From: Pseudomonas sp. WJP1
Lineage (GTDB): Bacteria; Pseudomonadota; Gammaproteobacteria; Pseudomonadales; Pseudomonadaceae
Direction of reading: 5' to 3'
Assembly: GCF_028471945.1 (NCBI RefSeq)
Contig: NZ_CP110128.1
Span: 1,848,501-1,912,500, forward strand
Length of the DNA stretch: 64,000 nt
The notes beneath the pieces are model-generated. The model was given only the letters and a program-made list of their open reading frames with translations, did not search any database and had not been told where the DNA came from. The translations under genes and the position numbers were made by a program. Below, one piece after another: positions 28,345 to 38,044 of this stretch (within the stretch, counting starts at the first letter, position 1; every line of letters starts with the position of its first letter).

Positions 28345-28376
28345 GGGGGCGGATGAAAATTCGCCCCCTTGTTGTT
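28345..28376 (+). terminator. gyrA terminator
   Basis: GGGGGCG (28345-28351) pairs with CGCCCCC (28362-28368) and is followed by TTGTTGTTTG, 12 bp after the gyrA stop. The T-tract is interrupted, so termination may be partial. Confidence 0.65.
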
Positions 28377-28413
28377 TGTCCTGAATGAAAAATTCGACAC
28401 CCATGGAGTCCCT

Positions 28414-28500
28414 TGTAGGAGTGAGCCTGCTCGCGATGCAGGCGGCGCGGTATGTCTGACACATCGCGGTGATGCAATCGCGAGCAGGCTCACTCCTACA
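28414..28500. repeat. REPIN (GTAGGAGTGAGC variant)
   Basis: TGTAGGAGTGAGCCTGCTCG and its inverted copy flank a loop of about 40 bp between gyrA and serC. Both arms share the unusual GTGAG/CTCAC variant. Confidence 0.85.
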
Positions 28501-28583
28501 AAAGCTGTGCTTCAGCAGGGACTCTGTGTCGATTGATGTTGTGATTTATTGCGTGATACCACCAAATCAGAGCGAGATTGGAT

Positions 28584-29669
28584 GTGAGCAAGAGAGCCTA
28601 TAACTTCTGTGCCGGTCCTGCGGCGCTTCCCGAAGCTGTCCTGCAGCGCGCCCAGGGTGAACTTCTCGACTGGCACGGCAAAGGCCTGTCGGTCATGGAA
28701 ATGAGCCATCGCAGCGATGAGTTCGTGTCCATCGCCACCAAGGCCGAGCAGGATCTGCGTGATCTGCTGAATATCCCGTCGAACTATAAAGTGCTGTTCC
28801 TGCAAGGTGGCGCCAGCCAGCAGTTCGCTCAGATTCCCCTGAACCTGTTGCCTGAAAGCGGCACCGCCGACTATATCGACACCGGTATCTGGTCGCAGAA
28901 AGCCATCGAGGAAGCATCGCGCTTCGGCAGCGTCAATGTTGCTGCCACCGCCAAGCCCTACGACTATTTCGCCATTCCCGGCCAGAACGAATGGAAGCTG
29001 TCGAAAGACGCGGCCTACGTCCACTACGCGCCAAACGAAACCATCGGCGGCCTTGAATTCCAGTGGGTTCCGGAAACCGGTGATGTTCCGCTGGTCGCCG
29101 ACATGTCTTCGGACATCCTCTCGCGCCCGATCGATGTTTCGCGTTTCGGCATGATCTACGCAGGCGCCCAGAAGAACATCGGCCCGAGCGGCATCGTCGT
29201 GAACATCGTTCGCGAAGACCTGCTGGGCAACGCTCGTTCCATTTGCCCGACCATGCTCAATTACAAGGTCGCGGCCGATAACGGCTCGATGTACAACACC
29301 CCGCCGACCCTGGCCTGGTACCTGTCCGGCCTGGTGTTCGAGTGGCTCAAGGAGCAGGGCGGTGTCGAGGCCATCGGCAAGCTCAACGACGTCAAGCAGC
29401 GCACGCTGTACGACTTCATCGACGCCAGCGGCCTCTACAGCAACCCGATCAACAAGTCGGACCGCTCGTGGATGAACGTACCGTTCCGCCTGGCGGACGA
29501 CCGTCTGGACAAGCCGTTCCTGGCCGGTGCCGACGAGCGTGGCTTGCTGAATCTCAAGGGTCACCGTTCGGTGGGCGGCATGCGCGCCTCCATCTATAAC
29601 GCCGTGGACATCAACGCGATCAACGCGCTGGTGGCGTACATGGCAGAGTTCGAGAAGGAACACGGCTAA
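28584..29669 (+). CDS. serC: Phosphoserine aminotransferase SerC
   Basis: A 361-residue PLP enzyme that makes 3-phosphoserine for serine and also acts in pyridoxal phosphate synthesis. The N-terminus MSKRAYNFCAGPAALP is typical, and the PLP-lysine segment is YAGAQKNIGPSG. A GTG start at 28584 gives the family length; the TTG two codons earlier is less likely. It opens the serC-pheA-hisC-tyrA~aroA-cmk-rpsA run and overlaps pheA by one base (TAATG), so the two are translationally coupled. Confidence 0.96.
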   Translation: MSKRAYNFCAGPAALPEAVLQRAQGELLDWHGKGLSVMEMSHRSDEFVSIATKAEQDLRDLLNIPSNYKVLFLQGGASQQFAQIPLNLLPESGTADYIDTGIWSQKAIEEASRFGSVNVAATAKPYDYFAIPGQNEWKLSKDAAYVHYAPNETIGGLEFQWVPETGDVPLVADMSSDILSRPIDVSRFGMIYAGAQKNIGPSGIVVNIVREDLLGNARSICPTMLNYKVAADNGSMYNTPPTLAWYLSGLVFEWLKEQGGVEAIGKLNDVKQRTLYDFIDASGLYSNPINKSDRSWMNVPFRLADDRLDKPFLAGADERGLLNLKGHRSVGGMRASIYNAVDINAINALVAYMAEFEKEHG

Positions 29670-30763
29670 TGTCTGAGCAAGAACTCAAGGCACTGCGCCT
29701 GCGCATTGATGCCCTGGACGAAAAAGTCCTGGAGCTGATCAGTGAGCGCGCCCGCTGCGCCCAGGAAGTTGCGCGAGTAAAGATGGCCTCGCTGGCCGAA
29801 GGCGAAGTGCCGGTGTTCTATCGTCCTGAGCGCGAAGCTCAGGTGCTCAAGCGTGTCATGGAGCGCAACCAGGGGCCGCTGGGCAACGAAGAGATGGCGC
29901 GGTTGTTCCGCGAAATCATGTCCTCGTGCCTGGCCCTCGAGCAGCCGCTGAAAGTGGCGTACCTCGGCCCTGAAGGTACCTTCACCCAGGCTGCGGCCAT
30001 GAAACACTTCGGTCACGCCGTGATCAGCAAACCGATGGCGGCCATCGACGAAGTGTTCCGCGAAGTGGCGGCCGGTGCGGTGAACTTTGGCGTGGTCCCG
30101 GTGGAAAACTCCACCGAAGGCGCGGTCAACCACACCCTCGACAGCTTCCTCGAGCACGACATGGTGATCTGCGGTGAAGTCGAGCTGCGGATCCACCACC
30201 ACCTGTTGGTCGGTGAAAACACCAAGACCGACAGCATCAGCCGTATCTATTCCCACGCCCAGTCCCTGGCCCAGTGCCGCAAGTGGCTGGACGCCCATTA
30301 CCCGAATGTCGAGCGCGTGGCAGTGTCCAGCAACGCCGAAGCGGCCAAGCGGGTCAAGGGTGAGTGGAACTCGGCGGCGATTGCCGGCGACATGGCGGCC
30401 GGCCTCTACGGGCTGACCCGTCTGGCCGAGAAAATCGAGGACCGTCCGGACAACTCCACGCGTTTCCTCATGATCGGTAACCAGGAAGTGCCGCCAACCG
30501 GCGACGACAAGACTTCGATCATCGTCTCGATGAGCAACAAGCCGGGCGCGCTGCACGAATTGCTGGTGCCGTTCCACGACAACGGCATCGACCTGACGCG
30601 CATCGAGACCCGTCCGTCGCGCAGCGGTAAATGGACTTATGTGTTCTTCATCGACTTCGTCGGCCACCACCGCGATCCGCTGGTAAAAGGTGTGCTGGAA
30701 AAGATCAGTCAGGAAGCAGTAGCACTCAAAGTGCTGGGTTCCTACCCGAAAGCAGTTCTCTAA
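29669..30763 (+). CDS. pheA: P-protein: chorismate mutase / prephenate dehydratase
   Basis: A 364-residue bifunctional enzyme that turns chorismate through prephenate to phenylpyruvate for phenylalanine. Residues 1-90 are an AroQ-type mutase (LRLRIDALDEKVLELISERA). Residues 95-275 are prephenate dehydratase (VAYLGPEGTFTQAA and the TRF motif in NSTRFLMIG). The C-terminal ACT domain (NKPGALHELLVPF) binds phenylalanine for feedback inhibition. It overlaps serC by one base, and hisC begins 13 bp after it. Confidence 0.97.
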   Translation: MSEQELKALRLRIDALDEKVLELISERARCAQEVARVKMASLAEGEVPVFYRPEREAQVLKRVMERNQGPLGNEEMARLFREIMSSCLALEQPLKVAYLGPEGTFTQAAAMKHFGHAVISKPMAAIDEVFREVAAGAVNFGVVPVENSTEGAVNHTLDSFLEHDMVICGEVELRIHHHLLVGENTKTDSISRIYSHAQSLAQCRKWLDAHYPNVERVAVSSNAEAAKRVKGEWNSAAIAGDMAAGLYGLTRLAEKIEDRPDNSTRFLMIGNQEVPPTGDDKTSIIVSMSNKPGALHELLVPFHDNGIDLTRIETRPSRSGKWTYVFFIDFVGHHRDPLVKGVLEKISQEAVALKVLGSYPKAVL

Positions 30764-30776
30764 GGGGCGGTAGCAA

Positions 30777-31889
30777 ATGAGTGGCAATTTCCTCGCTCTG
30801 GCACAGCCGGGCGTGCAACAACTTTCGCCTTACGTTCCGGGCAAGCCCGTGGACGAACTGGCACGTGAGCTGGATCTGGATCCAGCCAGCATCGTAAAGC
30901 TGGCCAGCAACGAAAACCCGCTGGGCGCGAGCCCCAAGGCCCTGGCCGCTATCCGTGATGCTCTGGTCGAGCTGACCCGTTATCCGGACGGCAACGGTTT
31001 TGCGCTCAAGACCCTGCTGGCCGAACAGTGCCGCGTCGAGCTGAACCAGGTGACACTGGGCAACGGCTCCAATGACATCCTTGAGCTGGTGGCGCGCGCC
31101 TACCTGGCGCCGGGCCTGAATGCGGTGTTCAGCGAGCATGCGTTCGCGGTCTACCCGATCGTGACCCAGGCCGTCGGCGCCCAGGCCAAAGTGATCCCGG
31201 CCAAGGATTGGGGGCATGACCTGCCGGCCATGCTGGCGGCGATCGACGCCAATACCCGCGTCGTCTTCATCGCCAACCCGAACAACCCGACCGGGACCTG
31301 GTTCGATACCGAGGCGCTGGACGAATTCCTCCAGGACGTGCCGGAGCACGTGCTGGTGGTGCTGGACGAGGCCTACATCGAATACGCCGAAGGCAGCGAC
31401 TTGCCGGACGGCCTGGACTTCCTGGCGGCCTACCCGAACCTGCTGGTGTCGCGCACCTTCTCCAAGGCCTACGGCCTGGCGGCATTGCGCGTCGGTTATG
31501 GCTTGTCTACCGCCGTGGTCGCCGATGTGCTGAACCGCGTGCGCCAACCGTTCAACGTCAACAGCCTGGCCTTGGCCGCTGCGTGCGCTGCGCTGCAAGA
31601 CGCCGAGTACCTGGCAGAAAGTCGTCGCTTCAACGAGTCGGGCATGCAGCAACTGGAAGCGGGTTTCCGTGACCTGGGGCTGAGCTGGATTCCTTCCAAG
31701 GGCAACTTCATCTGCGTTGATCTGGGTCGTGAAGCGGCTCCGGTCTTCCAGGGCTTGCTGCGCGAGGGCGTGATCGTGCGTCCGGTGGCCAACTATGGCA
31801 TGCCGAACCACTTGCGCGTCACCATCGGCCTGCCGGCGGAAAACAGCCGCTTCCTCGAGGCGCTGACCAAGGTTATGGCCCGTGGTTGA
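30777..31889 (+). CDS. hisC: Histidinol-phosphate / aromatic aminotransferase HisC
   Basis: A 370-residue class I PLP aminotransferase. SNENPLGASPKAL lies near the N-terminus, and the Schiff-base lysine is in SRTFSKAYGLAALR. It is annotated as histidinol-phosphate aminotransferase, but its place between pheA and tyrA suggests that the main task of this copy is transamination in aromatic amino acid synthesis. A second hisC would be expected with the histidine genes elsewhere. The stop overlaps the next gene by eight bases. Confidence 0.93.
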   Translation: MSGNFLALAQPGVQQLSPYVPGKPVDELARELDLDPASIVKLASNENPLGASPKALAAIRDALVELTRYPDGNGFALKTLLAEQCRVELNQVTLGNGSNDILELVARAYLAPGLNAVFSEHAFAVYPIVTQAVGAQAKVIPAKDWGHDLPAMLAAIDANTRVVFIANPNNPTGTWFDTEALDEFLQDVPEHVLVVLDEAYIEYAEGSDLPDGLDFLAAYPNLLVSRTFSKAYGLAALRVGYGLSTAVVADVLNRVRQPFNVNSLALAAACAALQDAEYLAESRRFNESGMQQLEAGFRDLGLSWIPSKGNFICVDLGREAAPVFQGLLREGVIVRPVANYGMPNHLRVTIGLPAENSRFLEALTKVMARG

Positions 31890-34125
31890 TGTCACTGTGC
31901 CGCAATCTGCTGAACCCATGATCGGGCGCCTGGTGGTGGTCGGCCTGGGGTTGATCGGCGGTTCGTTTGCCAAGGGTTTGCGCGAAAGTGGCGTATGCCG
32001 CGAAGTGGTCGGGGTCGACCTCGACCCGCAGTCACGCAAGCTGGCGGTCGAGCTGGGTGTGGTGGATCGTTGCGAAGACGACCTGGCGGTCGCTTGCCAG
32101 GGCGCCGACGTGATCCAGCTGGCCGTGCCGATCCTCGCCATGGAAAAAATGCTTGGCCGATTGGCCGGCATGGATCTGGGGCAAGCGATCCTGACAGACG
32201 TCGGCAGCGCCAAGGGCAATGTCGTGCGTGCGGCAAGCGAAGCTTTTGGCGGCATGCCGGCGCGTTTCGTGCCAGGGCATCCGATCGCCGGTTCCGAGCA
32301 GAGCGGGGTGGAAGCCTCCAATGCCGAACTGTTCCGTCGCCACAAAGTGATCCTGACACCGCTGGAGCAGACCGATCCGCAAGCCTTGGCCGTGGTCGAC
32401 CGCTTGTGGCGCGAACTGGGCGCCGATGTCGAGCACATGCAGGTCGAACGGCACGACGAAGTGTTGGCGGCCACCAGTCATCTGCCGCACTTGCTGGCAT
32501 TCGGCCTGGTCGACTCGCTGGCCAAGCGCAATGAAAATCTCGAGATCTTCCGTTACGCTGCGGGCGGTTTCCGCGATTTCACAAGAATCGCCGGGAGCGA
32601 CCCGGTCATGTGGCATGACATCTTCCTCGCTAACCGCGACGCTGTCCTGCGCACACTCGATACATTTCGCAGCGACCTCGACGCCTTGCGCGACGCGGTC
32701 GATGCAGGGGATGGGCACCAATTGTTGGGCGTTTTCACTCGCGCCCGGGTTGCCCGCGAGCATTTCAGTAAAATCCTGGCCCGTCGGGCCTATGTGGACG
32801 CTATGAACTCCAACGATCTGATTTTCCTGGCTCAACCTGGTGGCCGCCTGTCCGGTCGGATTCGCGTACCAGGTGACAAGTCGATTTCCCACCGTTCGAT
32901 CATGCTGGGCTCCCTGGCCGAAGGCGTCACCGAAGTCGAAGGCTTCCTCGAGGGCGAAGACGCCCTGGCGACCTTGCAGGCGTTTCGTGACATGGGCGTG
33001 GTCATCGAAGGTCCGCACCATGGTCGCGTGACCATTCACGGTGTCGGCCTGCATGGCCTCAAGCCAGCACCGGGCCCGATCTACCTGGGTAACTCCGGCA
33101 CGTCGATGCGCCTGTTGTCCGGCCTGCTGGCCGCGCAGGACTTCGACAGCACCTTGACCGGCGACGCTTCGCTGTCCAAGCGCCCGATGAACCGCGTGGC
33201 CAACCCGCTGCGCGAGATGGGCGCAGTGATCGAGACCGCCGCCGAAGGCCGTCCACCGATGACCATTCGTGGTGGCAACAAGCTCAAGGGCCTGACCTAC
33301 ACCATGCCAATGGCCAGTGCCCAGGTTAAATCCTGCCTGCTGCTGGCGGGCCTGTATGCCGAAGGCAAGACCACCGTTACCGAGCCTGCGCCAACCCGTG
33401 ACCACACCGAGCGCATGCTACGTGGCTTCGGCTACCCGGTGAGCGTTGACGGTGCAACGGCTTCGGTCGAGTCCGGCGGCAAGCTGACCGCGACCCACAT
33501 CGAAGTACCGGGCGACATCTCGTCGTCGGCGTTCTTCCTGGTGGCCGCTTCTATTGCTGAAGGTTCGGAGCTGGTGCTTGAGCATGTCGGCATCAACCCG
33601 ACCCGTACCGGTGTCATCGACATCCTGCGCCTGATGGGCGCGGACATCACTCTGGAAAACCAGCGTGAAGTGGGTGGCGAGCCAGTAGCTGACCTGCGCG
33701 TGCGGGCAGCTAAACTCAAGGGTATCGAGATCCCCGAGGCGCTGGTTCCGTTGGCGATCGACGAATTCCCGGTGCTGTTCGTTGCTGCCGCTTGTGCTGA
33801 AGGGCGCACCGTGCTGACCGGCGCCGAAGAGCTGCGGGTCAAGGAGTCGGACCGTATCCAGGTCATGGCCGATGGCTTGCTGGCGCTTGGCGTCAAGTGT
33901 GAGCCGACCCCGGATGGCATCATCATCGATGGCGGCCAGATCGGCGGCGGTGAAGTGCACGGTCACGGCGACCACCGGATTGCCATGGCCTTCAGCGTTG
34001 CCTCGCTGCGCGCCACTGCGCCGATCCGCATCCATGACTGCGCCAACGTCGCCACCTCGTTCCCCAACTTCCTCGCGCTGTGCGCGCAGGTCGGTATCCG
34101 CGTTGCCCAAGAGGCCCAGTCGTGA
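31882..34125 (+). CDS. Fused prephenate dehydrogenase / EPSP synthase (TyrA-AroA)
   Basis: A 747-residue fusion. Residues 1-300 are an NAD-dependent prephenate dehydrogenase ([16 protein letters not shown] near residue 17). Residues 310-747 are 3-phosphoshikimate 1-carboxyvinyltransferase ([13 protein letters not shown] and [12 protein letters not shown]). The two parts serve the tyrosine branch and the shikimate trunk. This fusion is typical of Pseudomonas. A GTG at 31882, inside the end of hisC, is taken as the start; the ATG at 31918 (MIGRLVVVG) is an alternative. Its stop overlaps the cmk start (GTGA). Confidence 0.96.
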   Translation: MVDVTVPQSAEPMIGRLVVVGLGLIGGSFAKGLRESGVCREVVGVDLDPQSRKLAVELGVVDRCEDDLAVACQGADVIQLAVPILAMEKMLGRLAGMDLGQAILTDVGSAKGNVVRAASEAFGGMPARFVPGHPIAGSEQSGVEASNAELFRRHKVILTPLEQTDPQALAVVDRLWRELGADVEHMQVERHDEVLAATSHLPHLLAFGLVDSLAKRNENLEIFRYAAGGFRDFTRIAGSDPVMWHDIFLANRDAVLRTLDTFRSDLDALRDAVDAGDGHQLLGVFTRARVAREHFSKILARRAYVDAMNSNDLIFLAQPGGRLSGRIRVPGDKSISHRSIMLGSLAEGVTEVEGFLEGEDALATLQAFRDMGVVIEGPHHGRVTIHGVGLHGLKPAPGPIYLGNSGTSMRLLSGLLAAQDFDSTLTGDASLSKRPMNRVANPLREMGAVIETAAEGRPPMTIRGGNKLKGLTYTMPMASAQVKSCLLLAGLYAEGKTTVTEPAPTRDHTERMLRGFGYPVSVDGATASVESGGKLTATHIEVPGDISSSAFFLVAASIAEGSELVLEHVGINPTRTGVIDILRLMGADITLENQREVGGEPVADLRVRAAKLKGIEIPEALVPLAIDEFPVLFVAAACAEGRTVLTGAEELRVKESDRIQVMADGLLALGVKCEPTPDGIIIDGGQIGGGEVHGHGDHRIAMAFSVASLRATAPIRIHDCANVATSFPNFLALCAQVGIRVAQEAQS

Positions 34126-34811
34126 AGAACAGTGCACCGGTCATCACCATCGATGGGCCAAGCGGTTCGGGCAAAGGCACGATCGCCGGGATCCTGGCCA
34201 ATCGCCTGGGCTGGAACCTGCTCGACTCCGGTGCGCTGTATCGCCTGCTGGCCTTCGCTGCCCACAACCATGGCGTCGACCTGACCAACGAAGAGCTGCT
34301 GAAGAAACTTGCCGCTCATCTGGATGTTCAGTTCATCGCGGCGACCGAAGGTCAGCTGCAGCGCATCATTCTGGAAGGGGATGAAGTCAGCGATGTGATC
34401 CGTACCGAAAGCATCGGCTCAGGTGCCTCCCAGGTGGCGGCATTGCCAGCGGTGCGCGAGGCGCTGCTGCAGCGCCAGCGCGCCTTCCAGGAAGCGCCGG
34501 GCCTGGTGGCCGACGGTCGCGACATGGGTACGGTGGTGTTTCCGGATGCGCCGCTGAAGATTTTCCTGACCGCCAGCGCCGAGGAGCGGGCACGTCGTCG
34601 ATATTTGCAGTTGAAGGACAAGGTCGAGGATGTTAGTCTGTCGAGTCTGCTAGATGAGATACGTGCACGCGATGAGCGTGACACCCAGCGAGCGGTAGCC
34701 CCGCTCAAACCGGCGGCTGACGCCATACAGCTGGATTCCACGGAATTATCCATCGAGCAGGTGCTGGAACGCATCATGAGCGAGATCGCCATTCGCGATA
34801 TCGCCGGGTGA
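34122..34811 (+). CDS. cmk: Cytidylate kinase
   Basis: A 229-residue kinase that phosphorylates CMP and dCMP. The P-loop is [13 protein letters not shown] (residues 10-22), and [21 protein letters not shown] is the family block after the CMP domain (only partly quoted: [16 protein letters not shown]). A GTG start at 34122 overlaps the tyrA~aroA stop. The longer ATG frame from 34080 lies inside aroA and is not used. rpsA follows after a 119-bp structured leader. Confidence 0.95.
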   Translation: MKNSAPVITIDGPSGSGKGTIAGILANRLGWNLLDSGALYRLLAFAAHNHGVDLTNEELLKKLAAHLDVQFIAATEGQLQRIILEGDEVSDVIRTESIGSGASQVAALPAVREALLQRQRAFQEAPGLVADGRDMGTVVFPDAPLKIFLTASAEERARRRYLQLKDKVEDVSLSSLLDEIRARDERDTQRAVAPLKPAADAIQLDSTELSIEQVLERIMSEIAIRDIAG

Positions 34812-34813
34812 AC

Positions 34814-34915
34814 AAGAAGGCCGCAGGGGACCAGTCATAGTCCTGTGGTGCTTCTTCTAAATGAAACTAACCCACACCGTCTGGGGTGTGGAGATGGGCG
34901 TATTCTTCGCCCTCA
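34814..34915 (+). promoter_or_regulatory. rpsA leader with three hairpins
   Basis: Three stems follow cmk: AAGAAGGCC...GTGCTTCTT (34814-34856), CCACACC...GGTGTGG (34872-34891) and GGGCG...CGCCC (about 34899-34912). The E. coli rpsA leader also forms serial hairpins used in autorepression by S1, so a similar role is plausible. The first could be a weak terminator or attenuator between cmk and rpsA. Confidence 0.45.
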
Positions 34916-34930
34916 TCAACAGGAATTAAA

Positions 34931-36625
34931 ATGAGCGAAAGCTTTGCGGAACTCTTTGAAGAAAGCCTAAAAACCCTGAACCTTCAGGCAGGCTCCATCA
35001 TCACCGGTGTTATCGTTGATATCGATTACCAAGCTCGCTGGGTAACCGTTCACGCTGGTCTGAAGTCTGAAGCTCTGATCCCGCTGGAACAGTTCTACAA
35101 CGATGCTGGCGACCTGACTATCAATGTCGGTGACGAAGTTCACGTTGCTCTGGACTCGGTTGAAGACGGTTTCGGTGAAACCAAGCTGTCCCGTGAAAAA
35201 GCCAAGCGCGCTGAATGCTGGATTGTTCTCGAAGCAGCCTTCGCAGCTGAAGAAGTGGTCAAGGGCGTTATCAACGGTAAGGTTAAAGGCGGCTTCACTG
35301 TCGACGTTAACGGCATCCGTGCGTTCCTGCCAGGTTCTCTGGTTGACGTCCGTCCAGTGCGCGACACCACGCACCTGGAAGGCAAAGAGCTGGAATTCAA
35401 GGTCATCAAGCTGGACCAGAAGCGCAACAACGTTGTCGTTTCCCGTCGCAGCGTCCTGGAAGCAGAGAACTCCGCCGAGCGCGAAGCTCTGCTGGAATCC
35501 CTGCAGGAAGGCCAACAAGTCAAAGGTATCGTCAAGAACCTCACCGATTACGGCGCATTCGTCGATCTGGGTGGCGTCGATGGCCTGCTGCACATTACCG
35601 ACATGGCTTGGAAGCGTATCAAGCATCCTTCCGAAATCGTCAACGTTGGCGACGAGATCGATGTCAAGGTTCTGAAGTACGATCGCGAGCGCAATCGTGT
35701 TTCCCTGGGCCTGAAGCAACTGGGCGAAGATCCATGGGTTGCTATCAAAGCCCGTTACCCAGAAAGCACTCGCGTTACCGCTCGTGTAACCAACCTGACC
35801 GACTACGGCTGCTTCGCTGAGCTGGAAGAAGGCGTTGAAGGTCTGGTACACGTTTCCGAAATGGACTGGACCAACAAGAACATCCACCCTTCGAAAGTCG
35901 TACAAGTCGGCGACGAAGTGGAAGTTATGGTTCTGGACATCGACGAAGAGCGTCGTCGTATCTCCCTGGGCATCAAGCAGTGCAAATCTAACCCATGGGA
36001 AGATTTCTCTGGCCAGTTCAACAAGGGCGATAAAATCTCCGGCACCATTAAGTCGATCACCGATTTCGGTATCTTCATTGGTCTGGACGGCGGCATCGAC
36101 GGCCTGGTTCACCTGTCCGACATCTCCTGGAACGAAGTGGGCGAAGAAGCTGTTCGTCGTTTCAAGAAGGGCGACGAGCTGGACACCGTTATCCTGTCTG
36201 TTGACCCAGAGCGCGAGCGCATCTCCCTGGGTATCAAGCAACTGGAAAGCGATCCGTTCTCCGAGTACGTTCAAGAGAACGACAAAGGCGCAATCGTTAA
36301 GGGCATCGTGAAAGAAGTTGACGCCAAAGGCGCCATCATCACCCTGGCCGACGATATCGAAGCGACTCTGAAAGCCTCCGAAATCAGCCGTGATCGCGTT
36401 GAAGACGCGCGCAACGTTCTGAAAGAAGGCGAAGAAGTAGAAGCCAAGATCATCAGCGTTGATCGCAAGAGCCGCGTAATCCAGCTCTCGATCAAGTCGA
36501 AAGACGTTGAAGACGAGAAAGAAGCTATCCAGAGCCTGCGCGACAAGCCAGTAGCTACGGATGCTCCAGTAGCCACCACTCTGGGTGACCTGCTGCGTGC
36601 TGCACAAGCGGAAAAGCAGAACTAA
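34931..36625 (+). CDS. rpsA: 30S ribosomal protein S1
   Basis: A 564-residue ribosomal protein with six S1/OB-fold repeats that captures mRNA at the small subunit. Repeats 3-6 each show the [23 protein letters not shown] sequence (for example [19 protein letters not shown]). Codon use is strongly biased, as expected for high expression. The start at 34931 ([12 protein letters not shown]) has AGGA seven bases upstream; the longer frame begins inside the leader hairpins. A strong terminator follows. Confidence 0.98.
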   Translation: MSESFAELFEESLKTLNLQAGSIITGVIVDIDYQARWVTVHAGLKSEALIPLEQFYNDAGDLTINVGDEVHVALDSVEDGFGETKLSREKAKRAECWIVLEAAFAAEEVVKGVINGKVKGGFTVDVNGIRAFLPGSLVDVRPVRDTTHLEGKELEFKVIKLDQKRNNVVVSRRSVLEAENSAEREALLESLQEGQQVKGIVKNLTDYGAFVDLGGVDGLLHITDMAWKRIKHPSEIVNVGDEIDVKVLKYDRERNRVSLGLKQLGEDPWVAIKARYPESTRVTARVTNLTDYGCFAELEEGVEGLVHVSEMDWTNKNIHPSKVVQVGDEVEVMVLDIDEERRRISLGIKQCKSNPWEDFSGQFNKGDKISGTIKSITDFGIFIGLDGGIDGLVHLSDISWNEVGEEAVRRFKKGDELDTVILSVDPERERISLGIKQLESDPFSEYVQENDKGAIVKGIVKEVDAKGAIITLADDIEATLKASEISRDRVEDARNVLKEGEEVEAKIISVDRKSRVIQLSIKSKDVEDEKEAIQSLRDKPVATDAPVATTLGDLLRAAQAEKQN

Positions 36626-36640
36626 GTTCTGACTTTCTGT

Positions 36641-36670
36641 AAAAAAGGGCGACTTCGGTCGCCCTTTTTT
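36641..36670 (+). terminator. rpsA terminator
   Basis: AAAAAAGGGCGACTTCGGTC then GCCCTTTTTT: a perfect stem with a stable CTTCGG loop, starting 16 bp after the rpsA stop. Confidence 0.95.
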
Positions 36671-36841
36671 GTGCCTGGAATTTGGCCGATCCGCCGTGGG
36701 TGCGATCTTCTGTGTGGCTAGCCACGAAACATTTCCTCGCCAAAACTGTCTCTTTCCTTAGCAGGATCAATCGCTTATTTGCAGCTAGTCTTAGTCTGGA
36801 GCAAGCGACGGTCGGTCAGTCCGCCTGGCATAAGGATGCGA

Positions 36842-37120
36842 ATGAAAAGGCTCGTTGTCTTGATGGCAATGCTGGCATTGGCGAGTTGTACATCTAATGC
36901 AAGAACGCATGCGATGCGTGGGGTCAGTGGTATCGAGGTTGATTGCTCCGGGCTGGGATCGGGGTGGGAGAGGTGCCAAAAGCGCGCGGGCAAAGAATGC
37001 AAAGGTGCAGGCTACAAAGTCGTGGCAAGGTCCGATGACGCCAAGGAAGAGCAAGAGTTTCTCTTCGGCTTCAATCCTGCGGGCTTTAGCACGCGGACGA
37101 TGTTGGTTATCTGCAGGTGA
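36842..37120 (+). CDS. Small lipoprotein, hypothetical
   Basis: A 92-residue protein with a lipoprotein signal peptide: MKRLVVLMAMLALASC, lipobox LASC with Cys16 as the acylated residue. The mature part contains cysteines in VDCSGLGSGWERCQ and GKECKGAG, plus one at the C-terminus, possibly disulfide-bonded in the periplasm. The family is not recognised. AAGGA five bases before the ATG at 36842 supports the start, after an in-frame ATG at 36836. It stands alone between rpsA and ihfB. Confidence 0.75.
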   Translation: MKRLVVLMAMLALASCTSNARTHAMRGVSGIEVDCSGLGSGWERCQKRAGKECKGAGYKVVARSDDAKEEQEFLFGFNPAGFSTRTMLVICR

Positions 37121-37250
37121 GTGGGCGGGTTGGAGGTTGCGGCGTCTGGGCGAGAAAAAACAGGGTTCGGAATGGGGCTGTTCAAATTTGTCAGGGCATG
37201 CTAAAACCTTTGAAGCGCTGATCTAGCTGCTTGAAAAAGAAGGGAAAATT

Positions 37251-37547
37251 ATGACGAAGTCGGAGTTGATCGAACGAATTGTCACCCATCAAGGGCTGCT
37301 CTCATCAAAGGATGTGGAGCTGGCCATCAAGACCATGCTTGAGCAAATGTCCCAATGCCTGGCCACCGGTGATCGCATCGAGATCCGTGGGTTTGGCAGC
37401 TTTTCATTGCACTACCGTGCGCCACGCGTAGGCCGCAATCCTAAAACTGGCCAATCTGTCAGTCTCGACGGTAAATTTGTTCCGCATTTCAAGCCGGGTA
37501 AAGAGCTGCGCGATCGTGTGAACGAGGATGAGGAGGAGGGGGTTTGA
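37251..37547 (+). CDS. ihfB: Integration host factor subunit beta
   Basis: A 98-residue HU/IHF-family DNA-bending protein that pairs with IhfA. The arm and signature [20 protein letters not shown] contain the beta-ribbon, and GRNPKTGQ is the tip region with the intercalating proline. Position after rpsA is conserved in gamma-proteobacteria. In P. aeruginosa the O-antigen locus starts just downstream of this gene, which agrees with the layout here. Confidence 0.97.
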   Translation: MTKSELIERIVTHQGLLSSKDVELAIKTMLEQMSQCLATGDRIEIRGFGSFSLHYRAPRVGRNPKTGQSVSLDGKFVPHFKPGKELRDRVNEDEEEGV

Positions 37548-37574
37548 TGGCGACTGCACTTCAAGGAGGCCCTG

Positions 37575-37814
37575 ATGCATAACCTCAAGCGCATATTGCT
37601 CGCGGTATTCGTTCTGTTGCTGATTTTGGCGATCCTGGCGTTCGTTCTCGAGAACCAGCAATCGGTTTCCCTGCTGTTCCTGGGTTGGGCGGGGCCGCAA
37701 CTGCCGGTATCACTGGTCATGGTTGTTGCGCTGCTGATTGGGATGGTCATCGGGCCGATTCTAGGCTGGTTTTTGGGGCGGACATCCAGAGTTTCACGCA
37801 AGCGCCTGGTCTAA
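37575..37814 (+). CDS. lapA: LapA-family (DUF1049) membrane protein
   Basis: A 79-residue inner-membrane protein with two hydrophobic helices (ILLAVFVLLLILAILAFVL and VMVVALLIGMVIGPILGWFL). It matches the LapA/YciS family, which in E. coli works with LapB in controlling LPS synthesis. It begins 27 bp after ihfB, likely in the same transcript, and directly precedes the O-antigen genes. No lapB follows. This LapA is unrelated to the giant adhesin of the same name. Confidence 0.85.
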   Translation: MHNLKRILLAVFVLLLILAILAFVLENQQSVSLLFLGWAGPQLPVSLVMVVALLIGMVIGPILGWFLGRTSRVSRKRLV

Positions 37815-37996
37815 TTGCGACATGGCGCGGAAGGCGCACTAAACTTTAGCCACAGCTTGTCCATATCCATTAGTAAAACCGTCATTAAGCTGTAAAATGC
37901 TGCGCTTGTCCGATAGTGGCATATTCCCACATCGGTTCAGATTGATTTCGTCAGGGGCCTCAGCTGGCTTGATGGCTTCTGCATTCATGGATTAGA

Positions 37997-38044
37997 CAGT
38001 GCTCGGTTGGCGGCCCTGTCAGTAACTCAAGGGTATGGTTTCGC
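37997..38044 (+). promoter_or_regulatory. Degenerate JUMPstart/ops-like element
   Basis: CAGTGCTCGGTTGGC followed by AACTCAAGGGTATGGTTTCG just before the rmlB GTG resembles the JUMPstart consensus (CAGygCTTTgg... then CTCAAGGGCGGTAGCGTG), with an insertion and several mismatches. Such sites recruit RfaH for long polysaccharide operons. The position fits; the sequence match is weak. Confidence 0.35.

Noticed and set aside
26078..28477. 799-residue frame antisense to gyrA
   Set aside because: A high-GC shadow frame opposite a certain essential gene; composition is not protein-like.
28578..28583. TTG start for serC
   Set aside because: The GTG two codons later gives the conserved MSKRAYNF N-terminus and normal length.
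34967..36607. 546-residue frame antisense to rpsA
   Set aside because: Shadow of the biased codons of rpsA; no start signal or domain.
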